From: Actinostola sp. cb2023
Lineage: Eukaryota > Cnidaria > Anthozoa > Actiniaria > Actinostolidae
Direction: 5' to 3'
DNA: 64,000 nucleotides
Assembly: GCA_033675265.1 (NCBI GenBank)
Contig: JAUJYZ010000848.1
Span: forward strand, 62,001 to 126,000
The notes beneath the pieces were generated by a model that worked only from the letters and a program-made list of their open reading frames with translations, had not been told where the DNA came from and did not search any database. Position 1 is the first letter of the stretch; every line of letters starts with the position of its first letter. A program made the position numbers and the translations under genes. Below, in pieces: positions 1 to 11,991 of the stretch.

Positions 1-421
1 TTATGTGATTCAGTCGAAGACTGAACAGCAGCAAGGTTCAGAATACGCATACGTTCGTCACTTTATGGATAATCTAATGATATATAGTAAGAAAAATCGA
101 AATATTTTATGCCTTCAATGTATTTATAAGATATGAGAATTCGAAGTAAGTTTAGTGCGTTATTCTCCCCGGGGGGAAGGGGTACATATAAGCTATGTGT
201 GTTATTTGAGCTTCTCATGAGGTCTGGGATAGGGTATATATATATTTTGCCCATTTGTACTGGGATAGGGTATGTGTTTTTTTTTTTTACAGCGAACATA
301 ATAATAATGCAACCAAGTATTTATCATTCTGTTTGACGTTTACGAGTATTTTACGACTTCTAATGATTGTAGCGGCAAAACAATAATTATTAGCTTCAAA
401 TTGATCTCGAATTTTCAACTT
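1..421. other. Gene-free left edge
   Basis: I see no supported gene here. The stretch has short TA-rich and poly-T runs and runs straight into the 51-bp minisatellite. Short open frames on both strands show no recognisable motif. Confidence 0.5.
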
Positions 422-859
422 GTGCGTTATACCTGCGGTCTCGTGGACAGCTTGGGTAGGCCTACATTTGTAGTGCGTTATACCTGCGGTCTCGTGGACA
501 GCTTGGGTAGGCCTACATTTGTAGTGCGTTACTGACCTGCGGTCTCGTAGACAGCTTGGGTAGGCCTACATTTGTAGTGCGTTATACCTGCGGTCTCGTG
601 GACAGCTTGGGTAGGCCTACATTTGTAGTGCGTTATACCTGCGGTCTCGTAGACAGCTTGGGTAGGCCTACATTTGTAGTGCGTTATACCTGCGGTCTCG
701 TGGACAGCTTGGGTAGGCCTACATTTGTAGTGCGTTATACCTGCGGTCTCGTGGACAGCTTGGGTAGGCCTACATTTGTAGTGCGTCATACCTGCGGTCT
801 CGTGGACAGCTTGGTTAGGCCAGTGCGTTATACCTGCAGTATCGTGTTGGTAGCCTACC
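422..859. repeat. 51-bp minisatellite, about 8.5 copies
   Basis: Copies begin near 422, 473, 524, 577, 628, 679, 730 and 781, with a degraded last copy near 823. Each begins GTGCGTTATACCTGCGG and ends CCTACATTTGTA. The third copy carries two extra bases, so the next one starts 53 bases later. Because 51 is a multiple of three, both strands stay open across the array and give repetitive 17-residue periodic frames; these look like a by-product of the period, not a gene. Confidence 0.95.
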
Positions 860-1640
860 CCGTATATATATTTTAAGGGGTACTTTCTAACGTGCGCATA
901 CCTCCTACATAGAAGGCTACTCGGACTAGTGACCGGGGGTGGGGTGGACTATAAATGGTCAACTATCCTAATCAACACCAAATACAAGCATCATACTGTA
1001 CTAGTTATCATTGTTTTCCTTTTATTGACTTTACAACGTACGTACTGAATTACATGTAATTAGCACTGAAAGGGCTTAATAAAGTTGTATTGTATTGTAT
1101 TCAGGAATGGGACGTGCGGCTGGACAGGGTATGGTGTTTCGCCTCTATGTCGTGAATTAGAACAGAGTGTATAATTTTACTTGAGTTTGTTGTAAACCCA
1201 GGGGGATCAGTACTCCCACTATATACGCTATAGTAGGTACATGTATGTGCCGCTAGTCTTTAGGGTATGGTTTTTTAACCCTCCAGATTCTTTAATTGGG
1301 TACTATATTTTTCATTTTTACTATCAAATAAAATATTTGATCCTTAAATAGGGTACACTTTTTTATTTTCAAAAACATTCGCATAGCGTAACAGCCCGCG
1401 TATGTATTGCGATTCATTTATTTCTTAAATTGGGTCTATATTTCAGTGACAATCCTTGGAACATTTTTGAAAAGGTAAGAATTTTCCCATCCCTGCAGCA
1501 ATTCCTATCCGGCCTACTTTTCCAGGAGTACAGGCCCCTGGCCTCTGGGGGTCCTAAACAGGGTCTGGAACGGGGAGGGGGAGGAGAGTAGTCTTTTCTT
1601 CGTCTGTGTTCGTATGTATGTTACTTTTTAAATTGCATGC
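860..1640. other. No gene; dispersed repeat scraps
   Basis: The motif CTGGACAGGGTATGG near 1120 and CCTAAACAGGGTCTGG near 1553 recur near 8650, 8710, 8845 and 8880, so this stretch holds fragments of one dispersed repeat family. No coding region is supported. Confidence 0.45.
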
Positions 1641-1649
1641 AATAAATTG

Positions 1650-1890
1650 CCTTATTATATAGACACGAGTGTTTTACTGGAAAATATCTCACTCGTAAAA
1701 ATTCGTACGAAACTACATCCGGGACCCGAGTGGCGTATTTTCCATATCCTCACTAGTGAGGATATCGATGACGTCAGGCTCAGTACTTTTAGTCAAAAAC
1801 TATATTTTATCGTCAATTTTTTTTTGGTCTATATAATAAAAAGAAAATTACACGGCAGTTTGATGATATGAATTTCGCGCCGCCGTGTAA
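1650..1890. mobile_element. Probable MITE with palindromes
   Basis: A perfect 22-bp palindrome centred on ACTAGT lies at 1744-1765, followed directly by a CRE-like TGACGTCA. A second hairpin at 1848-1890 has the 9-bp arms TTACACGGC and GCCGTGTAA. The palindromes with no coding content suggest a miniature inverted-repeat element; I could not fix its ends or a target duplication. Confidence 0.45.
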
Positions 1891-4257
1891 TATCCTCTAT
1901 ATACGTTACACTTATGCTTCTATAGAATGATTCCAATTAACCTGGGCACTACTTCTAGTGCACCACTTCTAGTTAGCTGTCAGTGTTTATTAGATGCAAA
2001 GGAACAAAAGAAAACAAAAGAGTGAGTGGTTTCCATTTGGAGAATTCGCCGGCGTCAGCGCGCGAGGTTCTATATATGACAACCGTACGTGATTTATCTT
2101 GAAATTGTTGGAATTAAGTTATTTACGTACAATATAAAGACACGTAAGTGAAGATGATATATGTATATATAAAAAGCATTCATTTACCATGCCTACTGTA
2201 AAAACCTCAAAATTCTATTTATAATAATATCAGTGTTTGTGCAGGGGAGATCGGTTTACAAATCCCTGTCAGTGCGAACTCGAATCTGGTAGATTTAGTG
2301 CGATAAGTTAATTGGATAATACTCGAAAGTACAAAGGGAGCCAGGAACTCCTGCTGTTATAACGGATGCACTCAGTGCAGCAGAAAGTAAATCACTAAGG
2401 CGTGCGGCTTGCCATGATACCCGTTGGTTTGGTCAAGTTGCAGTCCTTCCAGGTCACAGGAAGCCCAGAGAAAATATAGAGAGAGTCGTGATTCGATTGG
2501 TTCATAGATCAAAACCATGGCAACTACATGTTGTTCACGAGGCGTCAGTCGACGCGTTCCGCCATTGCAGTTCTTCGATTGAGTCACTGAAATGATGTTT
2601 GATGGATTTCCAAAGAATTTGTGAATCGGCATCTACTCACGTTGTCGAGCCCGTAAACAAATGAATCACATCATTCTGAATAAATAATTACTGCTTTAAA
2701 TTCTTGAATTCGATAATTCTTTTGATTTCATGTTTTGATAATAATTTACTTTGCACAGTGTGAGCTTGAATTGTGTCCCACAGGATATTGATTTTATAAA
2801 CCTTTCAAGAGCTTTTTAGTATAGACTTCGAAGTGTTATTTGGTGGCTTGTAATTTTTCTGTCCGAAAGTATATAAGATTTTTCTGCCCGAAAGTATATA
2901 AGGCCAAGAACTTGTAAGTTTATTTTGTTGATTTTATCGCAGTTGACTGAAATCGATATACAGCGAGTTACGTTGCCCAACTTAGCTTGCTAAGAAAACA
3001 CGAAATTCTGTTCTTTGGAACGTTCTTTGGAACTATAAATGCATCACAGATGTTCATTAGCAAAAGTTCTATAGTAGTCGGGGCTTGTTTGCATTTACAA
3101 TTATTTTAATTTATAGACTTGTAAGTTCTTCTTTGAGAACATAATAATTCGAGTGAAGTCAGTTTGGTGTCAAACGTTCGGCTTACTTTCCTACCTCCTT
3201 TGAACCCTCCTTTGGTACTCCAGAGCTAGGAGATGTCTAGCGAACTCAGAATCTGTGTAATAACCGTATTCTATCTTCCCAGTAAACTAACATTTATAAG
3301 CTTGTCGCTTGAATACATTCGTTATGAACCACTACCTTGCCGGCGGGCGCCATGAGAGGAGCCATCGTTCTCGCCGATTAAATAAAAAACGTATAAACTT
3401 GGACTTCAATCCAAAAATAACTACTTCAAAATACCAAATAACAGTCTAAATAACTGAACAAGTATAATCTTCTAGAGTGCAAGGATGTTGTAGATATTTA
3501 CAGATGAAGTCGATGGATGTCTACCTCTCGGAAATCTTGAACAACTTTGCCAATTCTTTTCAAGTTAGATACTCGATCCAGGCCTCCGGTCGCATGGTGA
3601 CAGTGCCCCTTTAACTGATGATCATTTTAATAGTTCTCGAAAAATACAGTAGCCCAAGTGAACACCGCATGGGGCATCTAGTTATTTTAAGAATCAAAAT
3701 ATACCAATTGCGGTCCTGCAGAGTTTTAAAGAGGGAAAAGAACAATTTTATTTGTTTATCATTGTTCAGCGCATAAATGTTTGTCATAGTATATTTTTAT
3801 CATTAATTTCTATTTAATAAAGCGACCACAAAATAAAAACACATAAAAACAGCTAAAACGTGTAACAACTCAGGATAAAACTAAATATGTATGTCCCCTC
3901 CCCTCCCATATTTGATAGTTTTGGTATTGTTTTCAACTAGAAATCGTTTTGTGTATGCAAGGGTTTATAAAAGCAGTTTGTATCTTTGGAATCTCTGGAA
4001 TTCTAAATCTGTAAGCAAGACTTAAATTACCTTCATGTCCTCGAGTTCTTTTGCCAGCCTTCAAATTAAATCAAATAATTTCGTTAGATGATTTCAGACT
4101 TATTTAATTTGTGTACAGCATATGACGAACTCTTACTTGTTTTCGCGATCGTTTATTGTTAGAGTTTGCTTTAGGTACTGTAAAATAAGTCAAATTCATC
4201 AATGATCATAAATATACAAACAAACAGACGAGCTTGGTAATTGCTAATGGTGTACAT
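1891..4257. other. Long stretch without a gene
   Basis: No gene can be supported. A short tandem duplication of TTTCTGCCCGAAAGTATATAAG (one base differing between copies) sits near 2858-2903. The interval 2340-2600 has frames open on both strands but no motif I recognise. Confidence 0.45.
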
Positions 4258-4326
4258 AGAATGCCGTTCAGTATTGTATTAAATTGAAAACGAAAACGTA
4301 CGCTTCTTCAGAAAAGGAAAAATGTG
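4258..4326. repeat. Dispersed repeat fragment, copy 1
   Basis: About 68 bases containing GTACGCTTCTTCAGAAAAGG are found again at 6004-6073 in the same direction with a few substitutions. No function can be assigned. Confidence 0.7.
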
Positions 4327-4484
4327 TTTACTTACAACATTTTCATCTTTTATATTTTCGTAATTTAATTTCGAAGCTTCTGCTTCTGACTCCAACCTAG
4401 AATCAAGCAGCAAATGATTAATTTGGCTAGATTTTAACCATCTTTATTTTTCCAGGGGCGAGTGTAGTCTCTAAATCATCTGTA

Positions 4485-5092
4485 TGAATTGAATCCACAT
4501 ATAACACTTACTTCGGCCAGGGTAGGGTCTTAGTTTATAATCTGATCATTACTTATTATAGTAATAATTACTTATTATCTTATTATTATACTATTTTAAT
4601 ATACATGTAGCGTAGCTAGTCTTTAAATCAATGAATCCATGTATAACACTTACTTAGGCCAGGGTAGGGTCTTAGTTTATAATCTTATCATTACTTATTA
4701 TAGTAATAATTACTTATTATCTTATTATTATACTATATAGTGTATAGTCTTTAAATCAATGAATCCACATATAACACTTACTTCGGCCAGGGTAGGGTCT
4801 TAGTTTATAATCTTATCATTACTTATTATAGTAATAATTACTTATTATCTTATTATTATACTATTTTAATATACATGTAGCGTAGCTAGTCTTTAAATCA
4901 ATGAATCCATGTATAACACTTACTTCGGCCAGGGTAGGGTCTTAGTTTATAATCTGATCATTACTTATTATAGTAATAATTACTTATTATCTTATTATTA
5001 TACTATTTTAATATACATGTAGCGTAGCTAGTCTTTAAATCAATGAATCCATACATAATACTTACTTCGGCCAGGGTAGGGTCTTACTTTAT
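4485..5092. repeat. 142-bp tandem repeat, five copies
   Basis: The landmark GGCCAGGGTAGGGTCTTA recurs at about 4515, 4657, 4785, 4927 and 5069. Spacings are 142, 128, 142 and 142, so the second unit has lost about 14 bases (the ATACATGTAGCGTAG region). The rest of the unit is AT-rich. No coding capacity. Confidence 0.93.
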
Positions 5093-5565
5093 TATTACCA
5101 CGTAAATGAAAGTAATTTAAAATAGTTTGAACAGGACACAAACCAGGGATATGGCTACAGAAAGTGTTGGTTGGTTGTAATGGTGCTTAAATTTATGAAA
5201 TAAATAGACAAAAAAAAGATATATATATAGCTTTGATAGATATCATTCACCTTAAGTTGGAGAACAGTATTACCTTGCCTTATATTGGATACAGTAATCT
5301 CACCAATTCTATAACTGTAGATCGCGGTGGGATATAACGGCTAAAACCACTTGATAGTAGTTGAAAACAGACTTTTATTCTGTTAGCAAACAACTTCAAA
5401 CTAATGAAGGAAATATAAATGTTACTGTCAATAAAACTATGTAAAATACATGACAATGGTATTACTTTATGTATAACTTTACCTAAATGTGGCTTCCCAT
5501 CATAACAAATGATTTTCACGAAGAAATAAGGGAGAAAAGTAGATAAACTAGTAAACTAACTGAAA
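5093..5565 (+). repeat. 470-bp dispersed repeat, copy without SINE
   Basis: Begins at TTATTACCACGTAAATGAA and matches 15581-16185 in the same direction almost throughout. This copy lacks the roughly 100-base insertion found in the other and so serves as the empty site for it. It abuts the 142-bp array directly. No protein is supported. Confidence 0.85.
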
Positions 5566-6468
5566 AGTGAAATCAAAGGCAATCAATTGTATTCAGTAAA
5601 GTTTAATGATTGATTAACATCTGTAATTCTGAGCTCCCAATAATTCCCATAAAGCAAGCACACCTGACAACATAAATCCTTCTTTGGGTAAGGAAGTTTA
5701 TTGCGAACCAGGGCTGGCACGAACACAGCCCAGGAAAAACAGTACAATGATAGGATAGTAAACTTCGCCCATGTTCCCTACCTTAAGGGCGGGAGTGGTG
5801 GGAAAGTGTGAAACACACAAAACGAATCGAAAGCTTAACTATAGAATTAATAATAATAATAATAATATTTAATGCTTATATTGCGCATTTTAACATTTGA
5901 ATATGATCAAATGCGCATTACACAACACTAGAAATAATTATATACAAATGAAAAAACATGTTCAAACCTTACTAACTTACCAAAAGTATCCCCCCAAAAC
6001 TAGATTGAATACCGTTCAGTATTTTACTAAATTGAAAACAAAAAAGTACGCTTCTTCAGAAAAGGAAAAGTGGAAACAACTGATTGGAACAACTGGAAGT
6101 GCTTACGTCTATGAAAACATTTCCGGTGGTCTGGTTTGAATGGATGCAAAATTGTGCTAATAATTGATGGATATTTATTGTGCAATGAGTTTCCCCTGAT
6201 ACAATAACTCCTACTTGTTATATACCAACTGGGAGTTTGCTTGGAATTTCTAAAAATGACAAGATTATTAGTGCGCGTTTTGGTAATGGCTAATTCAAAC
6301 TTATCCATCAAATACGTACTCTACCTCAAAATTTTTCTTGAGTTGTTCATAACAATTTAAGTTGTGCCGATTGTTGTTCTCAAATCCCTGTAAACATCCA
6401 ATACAAAGATAGGTTTGTAGTCAGCAAAGAGTTTGCTATCACACATCTATTACATGTGACAGCCTAGA
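5566..6468. other. No gene; microsatellite and repeat fragment
   Basis: An (AAT)n run near 5849-5871 precedes GCGCATT-containing sequence of a kind often seen at the ends of invertebrate repeats. A second copy of the 4258-4326 repeat lies at 6004-6073. Open frames near 5900-6300 overlap on opposite strands and show no motifs. Confidence 0.45.
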
Positions 6469-6650
6469 AAAATAATAATAATAATAAAGGTTTATTCAAT
6501 ATATTCAACATAGTGGTTCTTCGCCTATTGAAGACTATAAAAACTATCTAAGGATAATTATTTAAATAATAATAATAATAATAATAATAAAGGTTTATTC
6601 ATTAGATTCAACATAGTGGTTCTTCGCCTATTGAAGACTATAAAAACTAT
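6469..6650. repeat. Tandem duplication with (AAT)n
   Basis: An approximately 80-base segment starting AAAGGTTTATTCA and ending GACTATAAAAACTAT occurs twice about 103 bases apart, each preceded by an (AAT)n microsatellite. Confidence 0.85.
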
Positions 6651-7309
6651 AACTATAATATTTATTGAAACATACTATATATATGTTTATTCACTCATGA
6701 TAAGTATCGAGGACTCGCTTGTTCGTTTTCTGCACTCGTGAATAAAAACCATATGCTTGCATTTTCCATGAAGTATTCTCTATATATTTGTGAGCGTCCC
6801 TTATTGTTGTTCTTTATAGAAGCCTTATTCGTAGCCGTTTGTCGTTACGCTCTTTATAACTACGCCATACGTTTGTCACTTTGTCATTTATTCGTAAGTC
6901 AGTAGGATACATCGAGTAGTGTAGAGGTCGACTGAAATACAATCGATCGGTCGTTACAATAACAATCACTTCAACATGCTTGATTACTTCAAATTACAAA
7001 GTTGATCTTCAAGTGCGGACTATTTCTATTTCTATGGTGATATAAAGGCTATGTGTCGAATTACAATCATTATAACTATTGAATATATATGTGTTTGACT
7101 TACCAATAATCGCGGCTATTGTAGGCTAATCAATGGCTTATTCTGATGTTGCAAATCAATAAAGGGACTAACTGACCCGAGGTCACAAGTGACCACTTAC
7201 TTATACACGTAATTAAAGTCACTCAAAATTGCGTGACAACAGTAACAATATTAGTACAAATATAAAAAAATTGGTATTAAAAAAATTGCATAATGTATAA
7301 TAATGAATA
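6651..7309. other. No gene seen
   Basis: AT-rich intergenic sequence up to the TTAA boundary of the large foldback element. No supported gene or structure. Confidence 0.4.
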
Positions 7310-8318
7310 TTAAGTGTCATTGTCTGAGAAAACCGGGCAGAGTTGAAAGATGGGGGTCGGCCGATTCCTTTCAAATTGCTATCATTTATTACCTATAGGA
7401 ATAGATTAAGAATGGTCGTATTTAAAGTTTGGTTCAGGCTTTTGCTCGAAAGTTGACCACCCCCCCTTGTTTTGCATCAAAATCGCCCTGAAAGACGCTA
7501 AAATTTCGGGTCACTTTGGCGCTCTGTAAAACTCATATTACATGATTTTCTATGATACATTTAGTTTGGTTGTGATATTTAGCCTATGTAGAGCTGGGTT
7601 ACATGCAATAATGGTAAATTTTCGAAAAACATCTTATTTTCACTTCGAGTTAAAAGTCAGTTGTCGACGGCCTTCGGCGGTCGACTAAATTTAAGCCATT
7701 TTATGGAGGTCCGTTCTTAAAAGTGCGGCAGTTTATTTTCTTAATTTAGCCATTTTTAACAAGTTTATTCTTTCCTTTCTTGATTTCCAAAAACTCTTAC
7801 TCGGATATTTTCAACGACTTCGCGTGAGCAGCCTCCGACTCTTCAAGGTAGTCGGCTCTTTTCCCGTCAAATTTTGTTTGTTTATCATCAATAAGTCGGA
7901 CTTGGTTCTTCGTATACTGTCTTTTTAACCGCAAGCCACTCTTTAGTGCTTTAAAAGACCTTAAAATCTTACAAGAACATGATAAAAGGTAAATAGCTTC
8001 GTTTCACACATACTAATTTAATTTAATTTAATTTAATTTAATACTAATTTAAAAGTCAATAAACACTCAGTCAGTCAATTTCAGCAGATTGTGTGACAGA
8101 AGTGTTTGATCGCGATTTTGCCGTGAAAACAAGGGTTTCAAGCTCTCTCTATGTACAACATATTACAATCCAATCAAAAGAAATATATGTAATGCCTAGA
8201 TGGATTTATTCAGTAAATATACCATTATTAAACATTTGAGAGTTCGTCCGCAAATCATCATTTAGAATCTGTATGTTACAGCAACACGTACTGAATACTA
8301 ATTACTTCATTGAACATG
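7310..8318 (+). repeat. Left arm of large foldback
   Basis: Inverted copy of 10983-11991. It includes five tandem AATTT pentamers near 8012-8043 that are preserved in number in the other arm, which argues for recent origin or sequence homogenisation. Confidence 0.92.
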
Positions 8319-9022
8319 TTCATGCAATGACTTTGCAACAATATCGATATTTCTTACAACATTGCCGTGAAATAATCTGCTTCATTATCATTAAAATGGA
8401 ATCAAAATTTTGTATTTGATTTATCACAGAGTAATTCAGGACAATTAATAGTTATTAGTGTTTTAATTTCAAGATTACACAGTCGTACAAATGAACGTTA
8501 CTGAGTGGTTACCTGAAATAAATAATTGTTACAATTGTCTCGTGTGTATGAGAAACTCATGTGTTTCACTATGGATATATCGATCATTTGTTCGTTTTCA
8601 TCTGAAAGTTCACGGTGCAGTTCTGTTAGTAGGGTCTGGGCTATACGGGGGCGTGCCGCTGGACAGGGTATCGGTTTTTGACTGGGTATATAATGTTATG
8701 TGAGTCTGTCCTAAACAGGGTATGGTAATGCACGATTGTCGTCGGTGATGAATTTTTGTGTACTGTATCAGTAGAACTGCCAGACAGAAGACAGTATTTT
8801 GTCCTTTGTCATAGGGTCATAAAATAGAGGGTGTTGTCCTAGACAGGGTGGATATTTTAGTATATATATTTTGTCCTAAACAGGACCAGGGTTTCAAACC
8901 CTCAGCGGCACCCCTATACCCAAACATGGGTCAAGTGAGTTTTTTAATCGACTAGTCATTAGCTTAGTTTTCTAAGAAAAAACAAATAGGTACTTTTAGG
9001 CCAGTTTCGCGTGAGTTAGACA
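8319..9022. other. Foldback spacer: repeat scraps, no gene
   Basis: Contains several CTAAACAGGG-type fragments (near 8650, 8710, 8845, 8880) shared with 1120-1570. No coding region is supported. Confidence 0.4.
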
Positions 9023-9134
9023 TAACGATAATAGTTTTCACGGTTTTCACGTGAAGACTGCCACCAGTGCAGCCGAAACGTCATTTGAACCATTATTTCA
9101 GTACGCGTGAAAACTGAAAAAACTATTATCGTTA
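9023..9134. repeat. Short inverted-repeat hairpin
   Basis: Arms TAACGATAATAGTT (9023) and AACTATTATCGTTA (9121-9134) enclose about 85 bases that also contain GTTTTCACG and CGTGAAAAC in inverted order. Looks like a small MITE. Confidence 0.6.
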
Positions 9135-9441
9135 AATGTACAAAATGTACAAAACACTGAACATTACTCTAAAACATGAATTGCTTGTATGTGGTATAAA
9201 CAGTTAACGATTATGATTTTTATTCCTATCTTTTCTCATTTTCTGTTTTGGTTATCTGGATGGGAGAATGTGGAGGGGAGGGGAGGGGTGGTTTCGACGC
9301 CGTAAATTGTTGATTTTGGTACTGTACCTTATTTTTAATTTATGCGCTTCCGTTATTGTCAAGAACAGGCGTTAAACCATCTGTAGTTTATAGCAGTTTC
9401 TATAGCCTGGCTTTGACTGTAGTGCACCTCTCAAACTCCTC

Positions 9442-9556
9442 GCGGCACGTCTCCCGCCTGCTCCCTACCCCATTTCCCTCCTCCCTCCCCCCTCCCCCAT
9501 CCCGCTTCCCCTTCCTCCTTCCCCCGTTCCCCCTCCTCCTTTCCCCATCCCCCCTA
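9442..9556. repeat. C/T-rich tract
   Basis: A long polypyrimidine run of CCCTCC and CCTTCCC units. A similar tract lies at about 9868-9952, so the two flank the SINE. Open frames over it encode low-complexity Gly/Arg or Pro/Ser and are not genes. Confidence 0.9.
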
Positions 9557-9561
9557 TAGGG

Positions 9562-9745
9562 AGCAATGGTGGCCGAGTGGTGAGAGCATTCGCCTCTCAT
9601 GAAACGCTGTGGTGCCTGGTTCAATTCACGAATCGGGCACTTCATGTGAGTTGAGTTTGTCAGTTCGTTCTCTCCCTTGTTTTGAGGGTTTTTCTTCTGG
9701 TACTCCGGTTTTCCTCCCTCATTAAAAACGAACTAGTGAGATGAG
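9562..9745 (+). mobile_element. tRNA-derived SINE
   Basis: An A-box-like TGGCCGAGTGG at 9570-9580 and a B-box-like GGTTCAATTC at 9618-9627 lie about 40 bases apart, as in the internal promoter of RNA polymerase III. A non-tRNA body follows (TACTCCGGTTTTCCTCC near 9700). The tRNA part cannot form a good cloverleaf, so this is a SINE and not a tRNA gene. Confidence 0.75.
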
Positions 9746-9867
9746 CGTTGGGTGTATAGTACATAATAGAGAATGTAGTAAGAAATGAGTGTTGAGAGTC
9801 GTGTCCCAAATTAGCAGTAATGCTAGATCGATTGACACGTTGAATTAAAAAAAGTAATTTTATTCCA

Positions 9868-9952
9868 AACACCCTCCTCCCCCTTCCCCGCCCACCGTTC
9901 CTCCTTCCCCTCCCCCTCCCCTTTCCTCCCCCTCCCCTTTCCTCCCCCAACG
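9868..9952. repeat. Second C/T-rich tract
   Basis: Polypyrimidine run of CCCTCCCC and CCTTTCC units downstream of the SINE. Together with 9442-9556 it brackets the SINE. Confidence 0.88.
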
Positions 9953-9974
9953 CACGCTCCAATAGCGCCAGATA

Positions 9975-10272
9975 CCACAGGGCCCCCTAATTAATCAATA
10001 ATTTCACAAAAATGCTAATAAAAGAATAAAAGTAATTATATCGCTTTTTGTTTTTCTTTGTCACGCGCGCGCGTGGTACACCGCGATACACGCGCGCGCG
10101 CGCGCGTGATAAAGAAAAACAAAAAACAATATAATGTAATATAATTTGTAATTTTAGCTGGAAACGTTCATTATGCTGAGTTTTAATCAAACAAAGCTTT
10201 TTTCTCTATAATTACTTTTATTCTTTTACTAGCATTTTTGTGAAATTATTGATGAATTAGGGGGCCCTGTGG
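9975..10272. mobile_element. 298-bp MITE with 66-bp TIRs
   Basis: The left end CCACAGGGCCCCCTAATT and the right end AATTAGGGGGCCCTGTGG are inverted, and the match runs about 66 bases inward with few differences. AGATA directly flanks both sides (9970-9974 and 10273-10277), a likely 5-bp target duplication. The centre is a second hairpin with two (GC)n runs (10063-10108) between AAAGAAAAACAAAAA-type arms. It lies inside the spacer of the 4.7-kb foldback and so inserted later than, or was carried with, that spacer. Confidence 0.88.
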
Positions 10273-10277
10273 AGATA

Positions 10278-10982
10278 CCCTTCTTTTCCTGCGGGTAACT
10301 GCGGCTTGCATAACCAGTTGTGACGTAAGCGTTTCTGAAAAGCTCCGTTTTTGCACCAAATATAGATCCAGGCGCAGATCCAGACCGGTTTACGCCGTTT
10401 TCCGGAGAACGGTCAATTTTTTCAAAGTAAGAGTAATATATATATAGCTCTCTTGAATGTTTAATTTATTCATAAAAAGGTACATATACAAAAACTGCCG
10501 GTTCGGGAAACGGTCACATCTTTTCCTGGATCTGAGACCTGCATGCGGCGTTTTCAAACGTCTCCACTTTTGAAAGCGTTTTCGAAAACCTCCGTTTTCA
10601 TCTATGTTTTCATTTGATTGTTTGTCAGTGGAATGCGCTATATAAGAACCGACATATTATTATTATTAGTGGACGATCGCTAAAAACGGATAAAAAAGTA
10701 TGCGTTTTCAAACGAAAACGGATTAGTGTGGACGGGGCCGGCTCAGTGCGTGGACTGACGTAATATGAGACTGGACATCGACTGGACAGTAGAGAGATTG
10801 GCTGGTGAGAGTTCACTATTATAGTCCAGTTATGTCTGTAACTGAACACACTAGTTTGTTGATTTGTTGTATCAAATCATTTTTAACTCACTGGATTACA
10901 AGATATTACAATACTATTGTATCAGCAATCCAATGCTACTTTAACGGTGAATACAGCCAAATTTAAATTAGTGATGCGTGAC
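10278..10982. other. Foldback spacer: transposon-like remnants
   Basis: Motifs such as GCGTTTTCAAACG, AAAACCTCCGTTTTC and AACGGATTAGTGTGGACGG between 10300 and 10740 look like decayed terminal sequences of a DNA transposon. No coding region is supported. Confidence 0.4.
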
Positions 10983-11991
10983 CATGTTCAATGAAGTAAT
11001 TAGTATTCATTTAGTGTCGCTGTAACATACAGATTCTAAATGATGATTTGCGGACGAACTCTCAAATGTTTAATAATGGTATATTTACTGAATAAATCCA
11101 TCTAGGCATTACATATATTTCTTTTGATTGGATTGTAATATGTTGTACATAGAGAGAGCTTGAAACCCTTGTTTTCACGGCAAAATCGCGATCAAACACT
11201 TCTGTCACACAATCTGCTGAAATTGACTGACTGAGTGTTTATTGACTTTTAAATTAGTATTAAATTAAATTAAATTAAATTAAATTAGTATGTGTGAAAC
11301 GAAGCTATTTACCTTTTATCATGTTCTTGTAAGATTTTAAGGTCTTTTAAAGCACTAAAGAGTGGCTTGCGGTTAAAAAGACAGTATACGAAGAACCAAG
11401 TCCGACTTATTGATGATAAACAAACAAAATTTGACGGGAAAAGAGCCGACTACCTTGAAGAGTCGGAGGCTGCTCACGCGAAGTCGTTGAAAATATCCGA
11501 GTAAAAGTTTTTGGAAATCAAGAAAGGAAAGAATAAACTTGTTAAAAATGGCTAAATTAAGAAAATAAACTGCCGCACTTTTAAGAACGGACCTCCATAA
11601 AATGGCTTAAATTTAGTCGACCGCCGAAGGCCGTCGACAACTGACTTTTAACTCGAAGTGAAAATAAGATGTTTTTCGAAAATTTACCATTATTGCATGT
11701 AACCCAGCTCTACATAGGCTAAATATCACAACCAAACTAAATGTATCATAGAAAATCATGTAATATGAGTTTTACAGAGCGCCAAAGTGACCCGAAATTT
11801 TAGCGTCTTTCAGGGCGATTTTGATGCAAAACAAGGGGGGGTGGTCAACTTTCGAGCAAAAGCCTGAACCAAACTTTAAATACGACCATTCTTAATCTAT
11901 TCCTATAGGTAATAAATGATAGCAATTTGAAAGGAATCGGCCGACCCCCATCTTTCAACTCTGCCCGGTTTTCTCAGACAATGACACTTAA
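10983..11991 (-). repeat. Right arm of large foldback
   Basis: Reverse complement of 7310-8318, identical in length (1009 bases), ending in CACTTAA. Confidence 0.92.

Larger units (their letters stand above)
7310..11991. mobile_element. 4.7-kb TTAA-flanked foldback element
   Basis: Two inverted arms of 1009 bases each (7310-8318 and 10983-11991) face each other across a 2664-base spacer. The outer ends read TTAAGTGTCATTGTCTG and its complement, so the element is bounded by TTAA on both sides, the target used by piggyBac-type transposons. The arms are nearly identical; I noted a single difference in the Lys-rich stretch near 7795 and a handful near the inner ends. No transposase is recognisable, so any movement would depend on an enzyme supplied elsewhere. 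The assignment to piggyBac rests only on the TTAA ends. Confidence 0.8.

Noticed and set aside
529..876. Repetitive protein frames on both strands
   Set aside because: Explained by a 51-base tandem repeat; no start context, no unique sequence.
9562..9640. tRNA gene
   Set aside because: A and B boxes are present but the arms do not pair into a cloverleaf and a SINE body follows.
9400..9962. Gly/Arg-rich and Pro/Ser-rich frames
   Set aside because: They translate C/T-rich tracts and the SINE; low complexity only.
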